This document shows, in pieces, positions 1 through 8,221 of a DNA stretch of 19,845 nt (within the stretch, counting starts at the first letter, position 1; each line of letters opens with the position of its first letter). The stretch is taken from positions 1-19,845 of the forward strand of contig JBHJOA010000084.1 of NCBI GenBank assembly GCA_050330205.1. Reading direction: 5' to 3'. The translations under genes and the position numbers were made by a program. Source of the stretch: Pelagibius sp050330205. Lineage in GTDB: Bacteria > Pseudomonadota > Alphaproteobacteria > Kiloniellales > Kiloniellaceae. The notes under the pieces are model-generated. The model did no database searches, was not told where the DNA came from, and saw nothing but the letters and a program-made list of their open reading frames with translations.

Positions 1-3000
1 TTCGGCCCCGTGCCCGACAGGCCCTGGCCGCCGAACGGCTGCACGCCGACCACGGCGCCGATCATGTTGCGGTTCACGTAGGTGTTGCCGACCGGCAGGC
101 GGCGGTAGACCTGCTCCACCGTCGAGTCGATGCGGCTGTGCACGCCCAGCGTCAGGCCGTAGCCGGTGCCGGCGATGGCGTCGAGCGTCTGGTCGAGGCG
201 GTCGGCGGCAAAGCGCACCACGTGGAGGATCGGCCCGAAGACCTCGCGCTCCAGCGCGTCGATGCCGGAAATCTCGTAGGCCGCCGGGGCGACGAAGCAG
301 CCGTGCTCGGTTCCCTTGGGCAGCGGCACTTCGTGGATCAGCTTCGCCTCGCGCGCCATCTTCGCCTTGTGCGCCTCCAGCACCTTGCGCGCCTCCTCGT
401 CGATCACCGGGCCGACGTCGGTCTCGAGCAGCGCCGGGTCGCCGACCACCAGCTCGGCCATGGCGCCCTTCAGCATCTTCAGCATGCGGTCGGCGACGTC
501 CTGCTGCAGGAACAGCACGCGCAGCGCCGAGCAGCGCTGCCCGGCGCTCTGGAACGACGAGGTCAGCACGTCCTCCACGACCTGCTCGGGCAAGGCCGTC
601 GAATCGACGAGCATGGCGTTCTGGCCGCCGGTCTCGGCGATCAGCGGCACGATGGGGCCGTCGCGCCCGGCCAGCGACTTGTTGATGAGCCGCGCGGTTT
701 CCGTCGAGCCGGTGAAGGCGACGCCCGCCACCCGGGGGTCGGCGACCAGCGGCGCGGCGATGCCCGGGCCGTCGCCCGGCAGCAGGTGCAGCGCGTCACC
801 GGGCACCCCGGCGCGGTGCAGGATCTTCACCGCCTCGGCGGCGATCAGGCCGGTCTGCTCGGCCGGCTTGGCGATGACGGCATTGCCGGCGGCCAGCGCC
901 GCCGCCACCTGGCCGGTGAAGATCGCCAGCGGGAAGTTCCACGGCGAGATGCAGAGGAAAACGCCGCGCCCGTGCAGCGAGATCTCGTTGCGCTCGCCGG
1001 TCGGCCCGGGCAGGGACGTCGGCGGCCCGAAGTCGGCGCGCGCGCGGGCGGCGTAGTAGCGCAGGAAGTCCACCGCCTCGCGCACCTCGGCCACACCGTC
1101 GCCCAGCGACTTGCCGGCCTCGCGCTGGCAGAAGGCGATGAGCCGCAGCATCTGCTGCGTCATCAGGTCGGCGGCGCGCTCCAGGCAGGCGGCGCGCTCG
1201 GCCGCCGGCGTCGCGTTCCAGGCGAAGGCGGCGCGGCTGGCGCGGGCCAGCGCGTCCTCGGCCTGGGCCGGCGTCGCCCAGGCGATGTGCCCGACCGTCT
1301 CGCGGCGGTCGGCGGGATTGGTGACGTCGCGCCAGTCGCCCTTGAGCGGCGCACCGCCCACCAGCGGCCCGGCCTCCCAGGGCTCGGCGCGGGCGGCATC
1401 GATGCCCCGCTGCAGCTCGGCCAGGCTGCGCGGGTCGTTGAGGTCGATGCCGGCGGAGTTCTTCCGCTCCGGCTGGAACAGGTCGGCCGGCAGCGGGATC
1501 CCCGGGTGCGGAATCTGCGTGACGCCGCGCAGCTTGGCCGCCGGGTCGGCGACGATCTCGTCGATCGGCAGCTTCTCGTCCTGGATGCGGTTGACGAAGG
1601 AGGAGTTGGCGCCGTTCTCCAGCAGGCGCCGCACCAGGTAGGCGAGCAGGTCCTCGTGGCTGCCGACCGGCGCATAGATGCGGCACGGCAGGTTCATCTT
1701 CTCCGGCCCGACGATCTGCTGGTAGAGCGCCTCGCCCATGCCGTGCAGGCGCTGGAACTCGAAGTCTTGCCTGTTGCCGGCGGCCTCCAGGATCCAGGCG
1801 ACGGAATGCGCGTTATGCGTGGCGAACTGCGGGTAGAAGGCTTCAGGGTCGGCCAGCAGGCGCTTCACGCAGGCAAGGTAGGAGAGATCGGTGGAGGCCT
1901 TACGGGTGAACACCGGATAGCCGTCGAGGCCCAGCTCCTGCGCCAGCTTCACCTCGCTGTCCCAATAGGCGCCCTTGACGAGACGCACCATGAGGCGGCG
2001 CTTGTGGCGCTTCGCCATCTCCGCCAGCCAGTCGAGCAGCGGCAGCGCGCGCTTCTGGTAGGCCTGCACCGCCAGCCCGAAGCCGTTCCAGCCGGCGAGG
2101 TCCGGATCGCCGGAGACCGCCTCGATCACGTCGAGGGAGAGGTCGAGGCGGTCGGCCTCCTCGGCGTCGACCGTGAGGCCGATGTCCGCCGCCTTGGCGT
2201 CCAGGGCCAACGCCTTCAGCTGCGGCACCAGCTCCGCCAGCACCCGCGCGCGCTCGGCATAGACGTAGCGCGGGTGCAGCGCCGAGAGCTTGATGGAGAT
2301 GCCCGGCGCATCGAGCGGCCCTCTCCCGTCCGCGACCTTGCCGATGGCGGCGATCGCCTTGCGGTAGGCCTCGAAGTAGCGCTTCGCGTCGTCCATGGTG
2401 CGGGCCGCCTCGCCCAGCATGTCGTAGGAGTAGCGGTAGCCCTTCTTCTCGTTGGCCTTGGCGCGCTCCAGCGCCTCGCCGATGTTGCGGCCCATGACGA
2501 ACTGGCGCCCGAGGATGCGCATGGCCTGGGTGACCGCGCTGCGGATCACCGGCTCGCCGGACTTCTGCACCATGGCACGCAGGGTGCCGGCGAGGTCGCG
2601 CTCGTCCTCGCGGCGCAGCTTGACCACCCGGCCGGTCAGCATCAGCGCCCAGGTCGAGGCGTTGACGAACAGCGAATCGGACTGGCCGAGGTGGGCCTCC
2701 CAGTCGGCGTCGGCGATCTTGTCCTTGATCAGCTTGTCGACGGTGAGGGAATCCGGCACCCGCAGCAGCGCCTCGGCGAGGCACATCAGCACCACGCCCT
2801 CGCGGCTCGACAGCTCGAACTCGTGCAGGAAGGCGTCGAGCCCACCGAGGCCGACGCGTTCGCGCCGCACCGCCGCCACCAGGCGCCGCGCCTGCTCGGC
2901 GATGCGATCCTGGCAATCGTGCGGCAGGCTGGCGGCATCCAGCAGGCCGCGGACCACGGCGGTTTCGTCCTTGCGCAGATGGTCGCGCAGCGCCCGGCGC

Positions 3001-3098
3001 AGCGCCTCGCTCCGGCTGTCGTCCCCGTCCCCCGTGGCGTCGCCCCTGGTCTTCAGGTTCGGCGCGGCCTTCTCGGCGGTCATGTCGCGGCTTTCCAT
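1..3098 (-). CDS. putA: Bifunctional proline dehydrogenase / L-glutamate-gamma-semialdehyde dehydrogenase PutA (C-terminus cut by window edge)
   Basis: The protein oxidises proline to glutamate in two steps: an FAD-dependent proline dehydrogenase (PRODH) in the N-terminal half and an NAD-dependent P5C/semialdehyde dehydrogenase in the C-terminal half. The reverse-strand frame is open for 1032 codons from ATG 3098 to the left edge, so the stop is missing. Residues 1-30 are a polar leader, followed by a helical arm and then the PRODH barrel, where EFQRLHGMGE and RIYAPVGSHEDLLAYLVRR are readable. The aldehyde dehydrogenase part shows ISPWNFPLAIFTGQ, FTGSTET, ETGGQNAMLVDST (general-base Glu822) and GQRCSALR (nucleophile Cys856). 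The last readable stretch is GGQGLSGTGP, which lies near the end of short PutA proteins and before the extra C-terminal domain of long ones. An AGGGAAGA-like ribosome site precedes the ATG; a second ATG five codons later is possible. The 228 bp up to the divergent binding-protein gene probably holds both promoters. I see no DNA-binding RHH domain, so it is probably not a trifunctional PutA. Confidence 0.97.
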   Translation of the reverse strand, partial: MESRDMTAEKAAPNLKTRGDATGDGDDSRSEALRRALRDHLRKDETAVVRGLLDAASLPHDCQDRIAEQARRLVAAVRRERVGLGGLDAFLHEFELSSREGVVLMCLAEALLRVPDSLTVDKLIKDKIADADWEAHLGQSDSLFVNASTWALMLTGRVVKLRREDERDLAGTLRAMVQKSGEPVIRSAVTQAMRILGRQFVMGRNIGEALERAKANEKKGYRYSYDMLGEAARTMDDAKRYFEAYRKAIAAIGKVADGRGPLDAPGISIKLSALHPRYVYAERARVLAELVPQLKALALDAKAADIGLTVDAEEADRLDLSLDVIEAVSGDPDLAGWNGFGLAVQAYQKRALPLLDWLAEMAKRHKRRLMVRLVKGAYWDSEVKLAQELGLDGYPVFTRKASTDLSYLACVKRLLADPEAFYPQFATHNAHSVAWILEAAGNRQDFEFQRLHGMGEALYQQIVGPEKMNLPCRIYAPVGSHEDLLAYLVRRLLENGANSSFVNRIQDEKLPIDEIVADPAAKLRGVTQIPHPGIPLPADLFQPERKNSAGIDLNDPRSLAELQRGIDAARAEPWEAGPLVGGAPLKGDWRDVTNPADRRETVGHIAWATPAQAEDALARASRAAFAWNATPAAERAACLERAADLMTQQMLRLIAFCQREAGKSLGDGVAEVREAVDFLRYYAARARADFGPPTSLPGPTGERNEISLHGRGVFLCISPWNFPLAIFTGQVAAALAAGNAVIAKPAEQTGLIAAEAVKILHRAGVPGDALHLLPGDGPGIAAPLVADPRVAGVAFTGSTETARLINKSLAGRDGPIVPLIAETGGQNAMLVDSTALPEQVVEDVLTSSFQSAGQRCSALRVLFLQQDVADRMLKMLKGAMAELVVGDPALLETDVGPVIDEEARKVLEAHKAKMAREAKLIHEVPLPKGTEHGCFVAPAAYEISGIDALEREVFGPILHVVRFAADRLDQTLDAIAGTGYGLTLGVHSRIDSTVEQVYRRLPVGNTYVNRNMIGAVVGVQPFGGQGLSGTGP

Positions 3099-3326
3099 GA
3101 TGGTCTTCCCTGTTGGCACCTTTGCCCTGTCGGCCCCGTTGTCCCTATGGGCCCGGTCGGCGGTTTGGCCGGACTGTCCCGCCCTTTCCCCGCGGGGTCA
3201 AGCGAAGCGGGCACCGGAGCCGCCGGATATCGAATTGCGGACCCCCGCGTGGACAGGCGACCGGCGCGGGACTAGGGTGGCGCGACGAACTGTTGCCGCG
3301 CCGAAGCAAGGGAAGACTAGGAACGT

Positions 3327-4163
3327 ATGACCATCTGGAGCAGGGCCCTGGCGCTGGCCGCCGGCATCGCCGTCCTCGCCGCGGCCGCCGCGACCTCGGG
3401 CATTGCCCGGGCCGATGCCATCGACGACATCAGGAAGCGCGGCAAGCTGGTGGTCGGCGTGAAGACCGACTACGCGCCTTACGGCTTCCTCGGTGCCGAC
3501 GGCCGCATCGCCGGCCTGGAGCCCGACCTCGCCGGCGACGTCGCCGCGGTGCTCGGCGTCAACCTGGAACTGGTGCCGGTGGTCGCCTCCGACCGCCTGC
3601 AGCTGCTGGAGGACGGCCGGATCGACCTGATCATCGCCACCATGGCCGACCGCGAGGAGCGGCGCGAGGCGGTGCTGGTGGTCGATCCCGGCTACTACGC
3701 CTCCGGCGCCAACATCCTGACCCGGGGCCCCTTCCAGCGCTGGGAGAACCTGAAGGGCGAGCCGGTCTGCGGCATCCAGGGCGCCTTCGCCAACCGCAGC
3801 GCCGCCGATGAGTTCGGCGCCGAGATCGTCGCCTTCAAGGGCACCGCCGAGGCGCTGACGGCGCTGCGCCAGAACCGCTGCGTCGCCTTCGTCTACGAGG
3901 ATTCCTTCATCGTCGCGCGCCTCGCCGAGCCCGACTGGCAGGGCTGGAAGATGCCGCTGCCGAGCCTCGACGAGGCGCCCTGGGGCCTCGCCGTGCGCAA
4001 GGGCGAGGCGGCCTTCGCCGCGCTGCTGTCCGGCATGGTGGTGAAGTGGCACCTCAGCGGCCGCATCCTGGAACTGGAACGCCAGTACGGCCTGCAGCCC
4101 ACCGCCTACGCCACCCGCCTGCACGAACTGTTCTCGGGACTCAGTCCGGCGGCGGAGCGGTAG
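3327..4163 (+). CDS. Periplasmic amino-acid-type solute-binding protein (SBP_bac_3 family)
   Basis: This 278-residue protein has a clear signal peptide, with an arginine near the start, an Ala/Leu/Val-rich core at residues 7-24 and a likely cut after Ala29 (ARA before Asp30). The mature part begins with IRKRGKLVVGVKTDYAPYGF, the usual opening of family 3 binding proteins for polar amino acids. IAGLEPDLAGDVAAVLGV, VASDRLQLLEDGRIDLIIATMADREER and DEAPWGLAVRKGE follow in the expected order. Two cysteines, in GEPVCGIQG and NRCVAFVYE, could form a disulfide in lobe 2. No permease or ATPase gene lies beside it, so it either serves a transporter encoded elsewhere or acts as a stand-alone sensor. It is divergent from putA, which hints at an amino acid ligand but proves nothing. 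AGGA upstream of the ATG is an adequate ribosome site. The ligand is unknown. Confidence 0.88.
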   Translation: MTIWSRALALAAGIAVLAAAAATSGIARADAIDDIRKRGKLVVGVKTDYAPYGFLGADGRIAGLEPDLAGDVAAVLGVNLELVPVVASDRLQLLEDGRIDLIIATMADREERREAVLVVDPGYYASGANILTRGPFQRWENLKGEPVCGIQGAFANRSAADEFGAEIVAFKGTAEALTALRQNRCVAFVYEDSFIVARLAEPDWQGWKMPLPSLDEAPWGLAVRKGEAAFAALLSGMVVKWHLSGRILELERQYGLQPTAYATRLHELFSGLSPAAER

Positions 4164-4331
4164 TCGTCGCGCCCCTCTTCCCACTGCGGGATCGGGCTGC
4201 GTCGCGTTAGTGAGATCTTGAGATCGAGCCTATGCACAGCCGGACAAGGAGGCCGCCTGGAATCTCCGGCGAGGTCGCCGACAGGCGCATCCAACTCGGC
4301 ATTGTAAGGCTGCCTCGATCACTGAACATGC

Positions 4332-5090
4332 CTAACCGACATGTGCAGCGGGCATTTCATCCCAGGTGCGCCCCTTGAATGTTCTTCCGGCTCGCTTCTT
4401 GTTTACCCCGCCCCACTGTTTGAAGAAGAAGTGTACGCGCTGGCGATCGCACTGCGAGAGAATCTGTTCCACCCATTCCGATTTGAGTTCCCGCGCCCCC
4501 GGGCCTGATTCTCCACCAACGATTGCCCAATGAATTCCCGATAGATCGATGGCGCCGACAGGACCGATCAGGGGCTCGAACGAAATGAACCGAACAACCG
4601 CGTCGCACTGCCGCAATGCGTCGATTCGCGAAGCAACCCGCTCATCTTCCACCGACGTCCCTAACCAGACATTTCTCAGCGGCGTTCCACCTCGATGATC
4701 GAGAAACTCGGCCATCCGCTCAGGCTGCTTTGTCAGAATCTGAAAGGTGTGGATACTAGCTCTTTCCATGACCTCCCAGATCCTTCCAACGAATTCGAAT
4801 GGGACGGAATCTTGGAACAGGTCAGACATCGAGTTGACGAAAACGAACCTTGGCTTCTTCCATCCCAATGGGATGGTTAGCGCATTCTCGACAAGGTTCG
4901 TTCTGCCGGTCCAAACATACCGGCCACCGCTCTTTCTCGTAGTCCCTCTGTATGATGGGTGGTCCATCGCCTGCAATCGAGCGGCCATTCGCATCGCATA
5001 GCAGTTAGTACAGCCCGCCGACAGAACCCGGCATCCGGCGACAGGATTCCAGGTCGCATCGGTCCATTCGATATCAGACAGACCTGCCAT
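4332..5090 (-). CDS. Three-Cys-motif protein, phage Gp37/Gp68 (DUF5131) family
   Basis: This 252-residue protein carries the family pattern almost in full: IEWTDATWNPVAGC with the three-Cys motif Cys20-x6-Cys27-x2-Cys30, then VFVNSMSDLFQD (83-94), FQILTKQPERM (116-126), WLGTSVED (142-149), FISFEPLIGP (168-177), GGESGPGARE (192-201) and FFFKQWGG (221-228). The cysteine cluster could bind a metal or Fe-S cluster. The barrel-like series of strands recalls radical-SAM enzymes, but the spacing is not the classical CxxxCxxC, so catalysis is inference. Its start overlaps the end of tcmP by 17 bp, so the two are almost certainly co-translated. Homologues occur in phages and accessory regions; no substrate is known to me. 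GC is clearly below that of the flanks (58% hand-counted over 4921-4980, against 73% over 3541-3600), which suggests transfer. Confidence 0.9.
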   Translation of the reverse strand: MAGLSDIEWTDATWNPVAGCRVLSAGCTNCYAMRMAARLQAMDHPSYRGTTRKSGGRYVWTGRTNLVENALTIPLGWKKPRFVFVNSMSDLFQDSVPFEFVGRIWEVMERASIHTFQILTKQPERMAEFLDHRGGTPLRNVWLGTSVEDERVASRIDALRQCDAVVRFISFEPLIGPVGAIDLSGIHWAIVGGESGPGARELKSEWVEQILSQCDRQRVHFFFKQWGGVNKKRAGRTFKGRTWDEMPAAHVG

Positions 5091-5970
5091 ACTTCCGATC
5101 CGTGATTTTGATGGCTGCTTTGGAAAGCTTCATAGCCAACTCTTTGGCTTTGGGCGACTCATTTCCCCAGGCAAACAGCAGATAGTACAAAGGATAGCTT
5201 CGCTTGTTCCCGAGCGGAATCTTGATATCCAGCACGCCACCGCGAAATACACTTTTCATTCTATCGATCATGAAGTTTGCAGCACTTTCGGCAGTCACCA
5301 CCTTTTCCTGACGCGGAGCATCGCCAAACAGATCGTCTTGCGCCGAAGGTCTCAGGAACGCGGACTTCCACTCAACTGTACCAAAGATTCTTGTCAGTGA
5401 AGGTTCATGGGTTGAATCAACGCGGCCATCTGAACTGATTTGCCGAAACACACTCAATCCGGCCGGAAACAGATACCAGAGATCCAGTGCCCGTGTCGCT
5501 GCAATTGCTTCGACCGTCGCCCAGGCAACTTGACTCCCGAACGGGTCAAGGAGGACGACTCCGCGCCGGCTTTTCCATTCTCCCCGCTTGCAAAATACCT
5601 GAACGAGTTCGTTTGCGTCACCCGGGTAGAATTCGATTCGATCATAATTCTTGTTCCCTTGAAGCCTCTGTCGAAGAGCCTCAATGCACCTCTCCTGTTT
5701 GTCGATAAAAATATATCGACTGAATGGAGGATCGACCTCGACCGCTCGCACGGCCGAGCCGACCAACACATTCCTTGCTTCATCGTCATCTGCGAGAAGG
5801 CCACTGTTGATTTGTCCAATCGGGACCTCTCCGGAACCCGCAAATGCGTCGACATAGATTGTCTCCTCAAACTTTCCGCTCAACGCTTTCTGGTAGATTT
5901 CGAGATAGGCCCCGATGACGTCCAACTTACGGCCGGTCGAATCGAGACTTCCAAACTTCTTCTGTGGCAT
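5074..5970 (-). CDS. tcmP: Three-Cys-motif partner protein TcmP
   Basis: This 298-residue protein is named after its habit of sitting next to the three-Cys-motif family, exactly as here. Visible motifs are KLDVIGAYLEIYQKAL near the N-terminus, YVDAFAGSGE (39-48), YIFIDKQERCIEALRQRL (86-103) and VVLLDPFGSQVAWATVEAIA (138-157). The DAFAGSG loop, an acidic residue at the end of the next strand (FID) and a DPFG motif are in the order expected of a class I SAM-dependent methyltransferase, with DPFG where nucleic-acid amino-methyltransferases have NPPY. Methyl transfer is therefore plausible but unproven. The gene lies upstream of its partner and overlaps it by 17 bp. Base composition is low for the window (43% GC over 5221-5280). 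The ATG at 5970 has no strong ribosome site but is supported by a promoter-like pair about 35-65 bp upstream. The start matches the usual family N-terminus. Confidence 0.88.
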   Translation of the reverse strand: MPQKKFGSLDSTGRKLDVIGAYLEIYQKALSGKFEETIYVDAFAGSGEVPIGQINSGLLADDDEARNVLVGSAVRAVEVDPPFSRYIFIDKQERCIEALRQRLQGNKNYDRIEFYPGDANELVQVFCKRGEWKSRRGVVLLDPFGSQVAWATVEAIAATRALDLWYLFPAGLSVFRQISSDGRVDSTHEPSLTRIFGTVEWKSAFLRPSAQDDLFGDAPRQEKVVTAESAANFMIDRMKSVFRGGVLDIKIPLGNKRSYPLYYLLFAWGNESPKAKELAMKLSKAAIKITDRKYGRSV

Positions 5971-6005
5971 GCCGCAACCGCCAAGAAATGGAACAAATAA
6001 GGAAC

Positions 6006-6034
6006 ATTATTTCTCGCAATTGGCCGCTACGCAA
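6006..6034 (-). promoter_or_regulatory. Candidate sigma-70-type promoter of the tcmP operon
   Basis: On the reverse strand TTGCGT (complement of 6029-6034) and AATAAT (complement of 6006-6011) are separated by exactly 17 bp. The second box matches five of six consensus positions and the first matches three. Transcription would start near 5999, about 30 bp before the tcmP ATG. Two GGAACA words lie just downstream on the plus strand (GGAACAAATAAGGAACA, 5990-6006) and could be an operator. This AT-rich stretch stands out from its GC-rich surroundings. Confidence 0.45.
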
Positions 6035-6068
6035 GATGTTTCTCGCGCATCGGTATGCTCAGCGCCCT

Positions 6069-7454
6069 CTACTCTTCCTCCTCCCCCTCGCGCCCGCAAT
6101 GCCAGACGTACCAGAGCGTGCCGGCGAAGAGCGCGAGGCTGGCGGCGTAGAGCAGCAGGTAGGCCGCCGGCGGGATGGCGGAGTCGTCGGGCAGCTGCGC
6201 GGTGAGCGCGGCGGTGGCGGCAATCAGCACCAGGTTGGCCAGCGTCAGCGCCAGCGGGACCAGCAGGATCGCCCACCTGGCGGCGCGCGCGCCCAGCGGC
6301 GCGGCGCGGTCGAGCCAGAGCGGCGCGATGGCGGCGATGTGGCGCGCGTCCATCACCTCGCCGGCGGCGTCGCGCTTGCGGCAGAGCCGCACGAAGGCGC
6401 GCCGCAGCTCGACGCTGCCGGCATAGGCGTTGGCGACGACCAGGAAGCCGAAGCCGAGCGCCACCGGAAACAGCAGCACGAGCTGGCCGAGGCCGAGCGG
6501 CAGGGCGCCCACCGGCGTGTCCAGGCGGTCGAAGCCGGCGATGCGGCCGAGCTGCGCCTCCAGCACCGCGAGGCGCTCGCCCGCCGCCGCCAGCGCGCGC
6601 TGCAGCCGCTCCACCTCCAGGCCGCGCTCCGCCAGCGCCCGCCGCAGTTCCGCCCGCAGGCCGTAAAGCCGGTCGACATAGGCGACGAGGTCGTCGTTGT
6701 ACCAGCCGCGCAGGAAACCGATGTCCGGGGAAGCGGGATCGCCGAGGGCGGCGAAGCGCTCGCCGTGCCGCCAGTGCGGCTCGCCGGCGGTCAGCCAGGC
6801 GCAGGCGCGGTCCACCTGTCGCTCGAGGTCCGCCGTCGCCGGGCCGGCCAGCTCCGCGCCGACGGCCGGCAGGCTCCCGATCTGCCGCGCCGCCGCATCG
6901 TGCGCGCCCATGAAGTCGACGCAGAGCCGGCAGGTGACGCGCGGCGTGCCGCTGTCCCAGTAGCAGGCGTCGCGCGCCAGGCCGTGCAGGTGACGGCTGG
7001 TATCGACGATCTCCTGCGGCGGCTGCCGCGCCTCGCCGCGCACCCAGGCCTGCATGCCCGGGTCCGGGCTGCGCGCGAAGGACTGCCGCAGCGACTCCAA
7101 CTCGTCGGCATGGGCCTCCGCCTCGCGCAGCAGTTCCTCGAAGAACGCGAACTCGGTGGTCTCGGCCTTGAAGATCTCGAAGCGCTCGCGGATTTCCTCG
7201 AAGCGAGCCAGGCTCGTCCCGGTGTCGGCGACGCGGGCGCGGGCCTCCTGAAGTTCGACGGCGAGGTCCGCCGCGCGCGCCTGGGTGGCGGCCAGCTGGT
7301 CGCGGAAGGTGAGGAAGGGCACCACCAGCAGCACGAAGACCGCCAGCCCGGCGACGACAAGGACATAGAGCCCGCGTCGGAACTGCCGCGTGCGTTCGCC
7401 GTAGAGCCGGTAGACGCGCTCCAGCTCGTCGTTGATGAGGTCGCTGTCGGCCAT
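6069..7454 (-). CDS. Uncharacterised membrane protein with coiled coils and a Cys cluster
   Basis: I do not recognise the family of this 461-residue protein. Residues 28-50 form one membrane segment (LYVLVVAGLAVFVLLVVPFL), followed by a charged helical region (52-125) that looks like coiled coil. A middle domain, probably periplasmic, holds Cys164, Cys175 and Cys178 (DACYWDS and VTCRLCVDF) and a further Cys218. A second coiled-coil stretch spans about 262-305. Three membrane segments follow near 323-345, 393-418 and 429-450, and the tail is acidic (GREGEEEE). Signal-peptide-like cleavage is unlikely because Arg-rich sequence precedes the first segment. It is the last gene of a three-gene reverse-strand group with the 69- and 124-residue genes, after a 150 bp gap. 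A GGGAAG site lies just before the ATG. The architecture recalls scaffold or envelope-spanning proteins; no function is proposed. Confidence 0.8.
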   Translation of the reverse strand: MADSDLINDELERVYRLYGERTRQFRRGLYVLVVAGLAVFVLLVVPFLTFRDQLAATQARAADLAVELQEARARVADTGTSLARFEEIRERFEIFKAETTEFAFFEELLREAEAHADELESLRQSFARSPDPGMQAWVRGEARQPPQEIVDTSRHLHGLARDACYWDSGTPRVTCRLCVDFMGAHDAAARQIGSLPAVGAELAGPATADLERQVDRACAWLTAGEPHWRHGERFAALGDPASPDIGFLRGWYNDDLVAYVDRLYGLRAELRRALAERGLEVERLQRALAAAGERLAVLEAQLGRIAGFDRLDTPVGALPLGLGQLVLLFPVALGFGFLVVANAYAGSVELRRAFVRLCRKRDAAGEVMDARHIAAIAPLWLDRAAPLGARAARWAILLVPLALTLANLVLIAATAALTAQLPDDSAIPPAAYLLLYAASLALFAGTLWYVWHCGREGEEEE

Positions 7455-7604
7455 CGCTTCCCGCCGGCCGCCGCCGCGTCGCGTACCATGCGTACGCCCG
7501 CGTCATCCTACAACGCCGCCGCCCGCCGCGCCTACGCGGGCGCGGGCGCGCATTCGGGGCAGGCAACCGCCCTTCGGAGGGAGCGGCGAGGCGCCCGCCC
7601 CCGC

Positions 7605-7814
7605 CTACTGCATGCTCATTTTCTTGTTGATGCCCGCGACGTCGCCGGTGACACCGCCGATGACCTCGTCGAACAGCGCCCAGAGATCGGGGATGAAGAA
7701 GCCGACGATCATCGACACCAGGCTGACGGTGATCGCCCAGTCGATGAAGGAGAAGCCGCCCTCGTCGGCGAGCAGGCGGCGGAACTCGGCGGCGGCCGTG
7801 GAGAGCGTCACCAT
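7605..7814 (-). CDS. Small single-span membrane peptide resembling a Flp-type pilin
   Basis: This 69-residue protein has a short charged N-terminus, the stretch DEGGFSFIDWAITVSL (17-32), a hydrophobic segment at about 23-45 and a short polar tail. The order of Gly, four or five residues, an acidic residue, an aromatic and then a hydrophobic helix resembles Flp pilins, where prepilin peptidase cuts after Gly and Glu5 follows. Here the acidic residue is Asp25 and the aromatic is Trp26. No tad or prepilin peptidase genes are in the window. The gene starts five bases after the stop of the 124-residue gene, and its ribosome site (GGAGG) lies in that gene's last codons, so the two are coupled. The pilin assignment is tentative; an unrelated small membrane subunit is equally possible. 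Confidence 0.6.
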   Translation of the reverse strand: MVTLSTAAAEFRRLLADEGGFSFIDWAITVSLVSMIVGFFIPDLWALFDEVIGGVTGDVAGINKKMSMQ

Positions 7815-7819
7815 GGCCG

Positions 7820-8194
7820 CTAGCCTCCGACCACCAGCACGCGCAGAGCGTAGCCGGCCGACAGGCCCAGCGCCGCAAGCAGGCCCAGCACGGCCAGGTT
7901 GCCGGGGGTGGCCAGCGGGTGCTTCTCGCGCTCCAGCGCGCGGCGCGCCTGGTCGCGGCGCTCCGGCCCGGCGAGCACCACTAGGTAGGCGGCGCCGAAC
8001 AGCGTCAGGCGCAGGTTGATGACGTGGCGCGTCGGGTTGTTGGCGTCGAGCGCGCGGTCCAGGGCGACGAGCTGCGCCGGGGTGAAGCCGCCGCGCAGCT
8101 CCGCCGGCAGCCGCCGCAACACGCGCTGCAGCGCCGGCGTCGGCTGGTGCCGGCCCGCGGCGCTCCCTTCCGGCTGTCTCGGCTCGACGTTCAT
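7820..8194 (-). CDS. Small conserved-looking membrane protein, unknown function
   Basis: This 124-residue protein has a polar Pro/Arg-rich N-terminus, a central LDRALDANNPTRHVINLRLT region (45-64) running into the hydrophobic LFGAAYLVVLAGPERR (65-80), a charged stretch (DQARRALEREKHPLATPGN) and a clear membrane helix at 99-121. I have the impression of short alphaproteobacterial proteins with the same NLRL...VVLAGPERR...HPLAT layout, but know no function. It is the first gene of the reverse-strand group and is coupled to the pilin-like gene after it. Three 16-bp tandem repeats lie immediately upstream and are candidates for its control region. The ATG is used because the next upstream in-frame sequence does not look coding. 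Confidence 0.7.
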   Translation of the reverse strand: MNVEPRQPEGSAAGRHQPTPALQRVLRRLPAELRGGFTPAQLVALDRALDANNPTRHVINLRLTLFGAAYLVVLAGPERRDQARRALEREKHPLATPGNLAVLGLLAALGLSAGYALRVLVVGG

Positions 8195-8221
8195 CGCACC
8201 TGCCCAGGTTCGGCCCGGATT

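Noticed and set aside
138..3275. Very long plus-strand open frame (1045 codons) opposite putA
   Set aside because: It is the antisense of putA. The reverse frame gives a full PutA with catalytic residues, and the plus frame is Arg/His/Gln/Gly-rich with no family motifs. Long antisense frames are common at this GC content.
3099..3326. Specific regulator site between putA and the binding-protein gene
   Set aside because: Two CCCTGTYGGCMCC-like words are present, but they match no operator I know and have no clear symmetry.
5964..7823. Plus-strand 619-codon frame
   Set aside because: It runs antisense to the 461- and 69-residue genes and has low-complexity shadow composition.
6007..7878. Reverse-strand 623-codon frame
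   Set aside because: It is a shifted frame over the membrane-protein genes, Arg/Ala/Gly-rich. The alternative frames give proper membrane helices.
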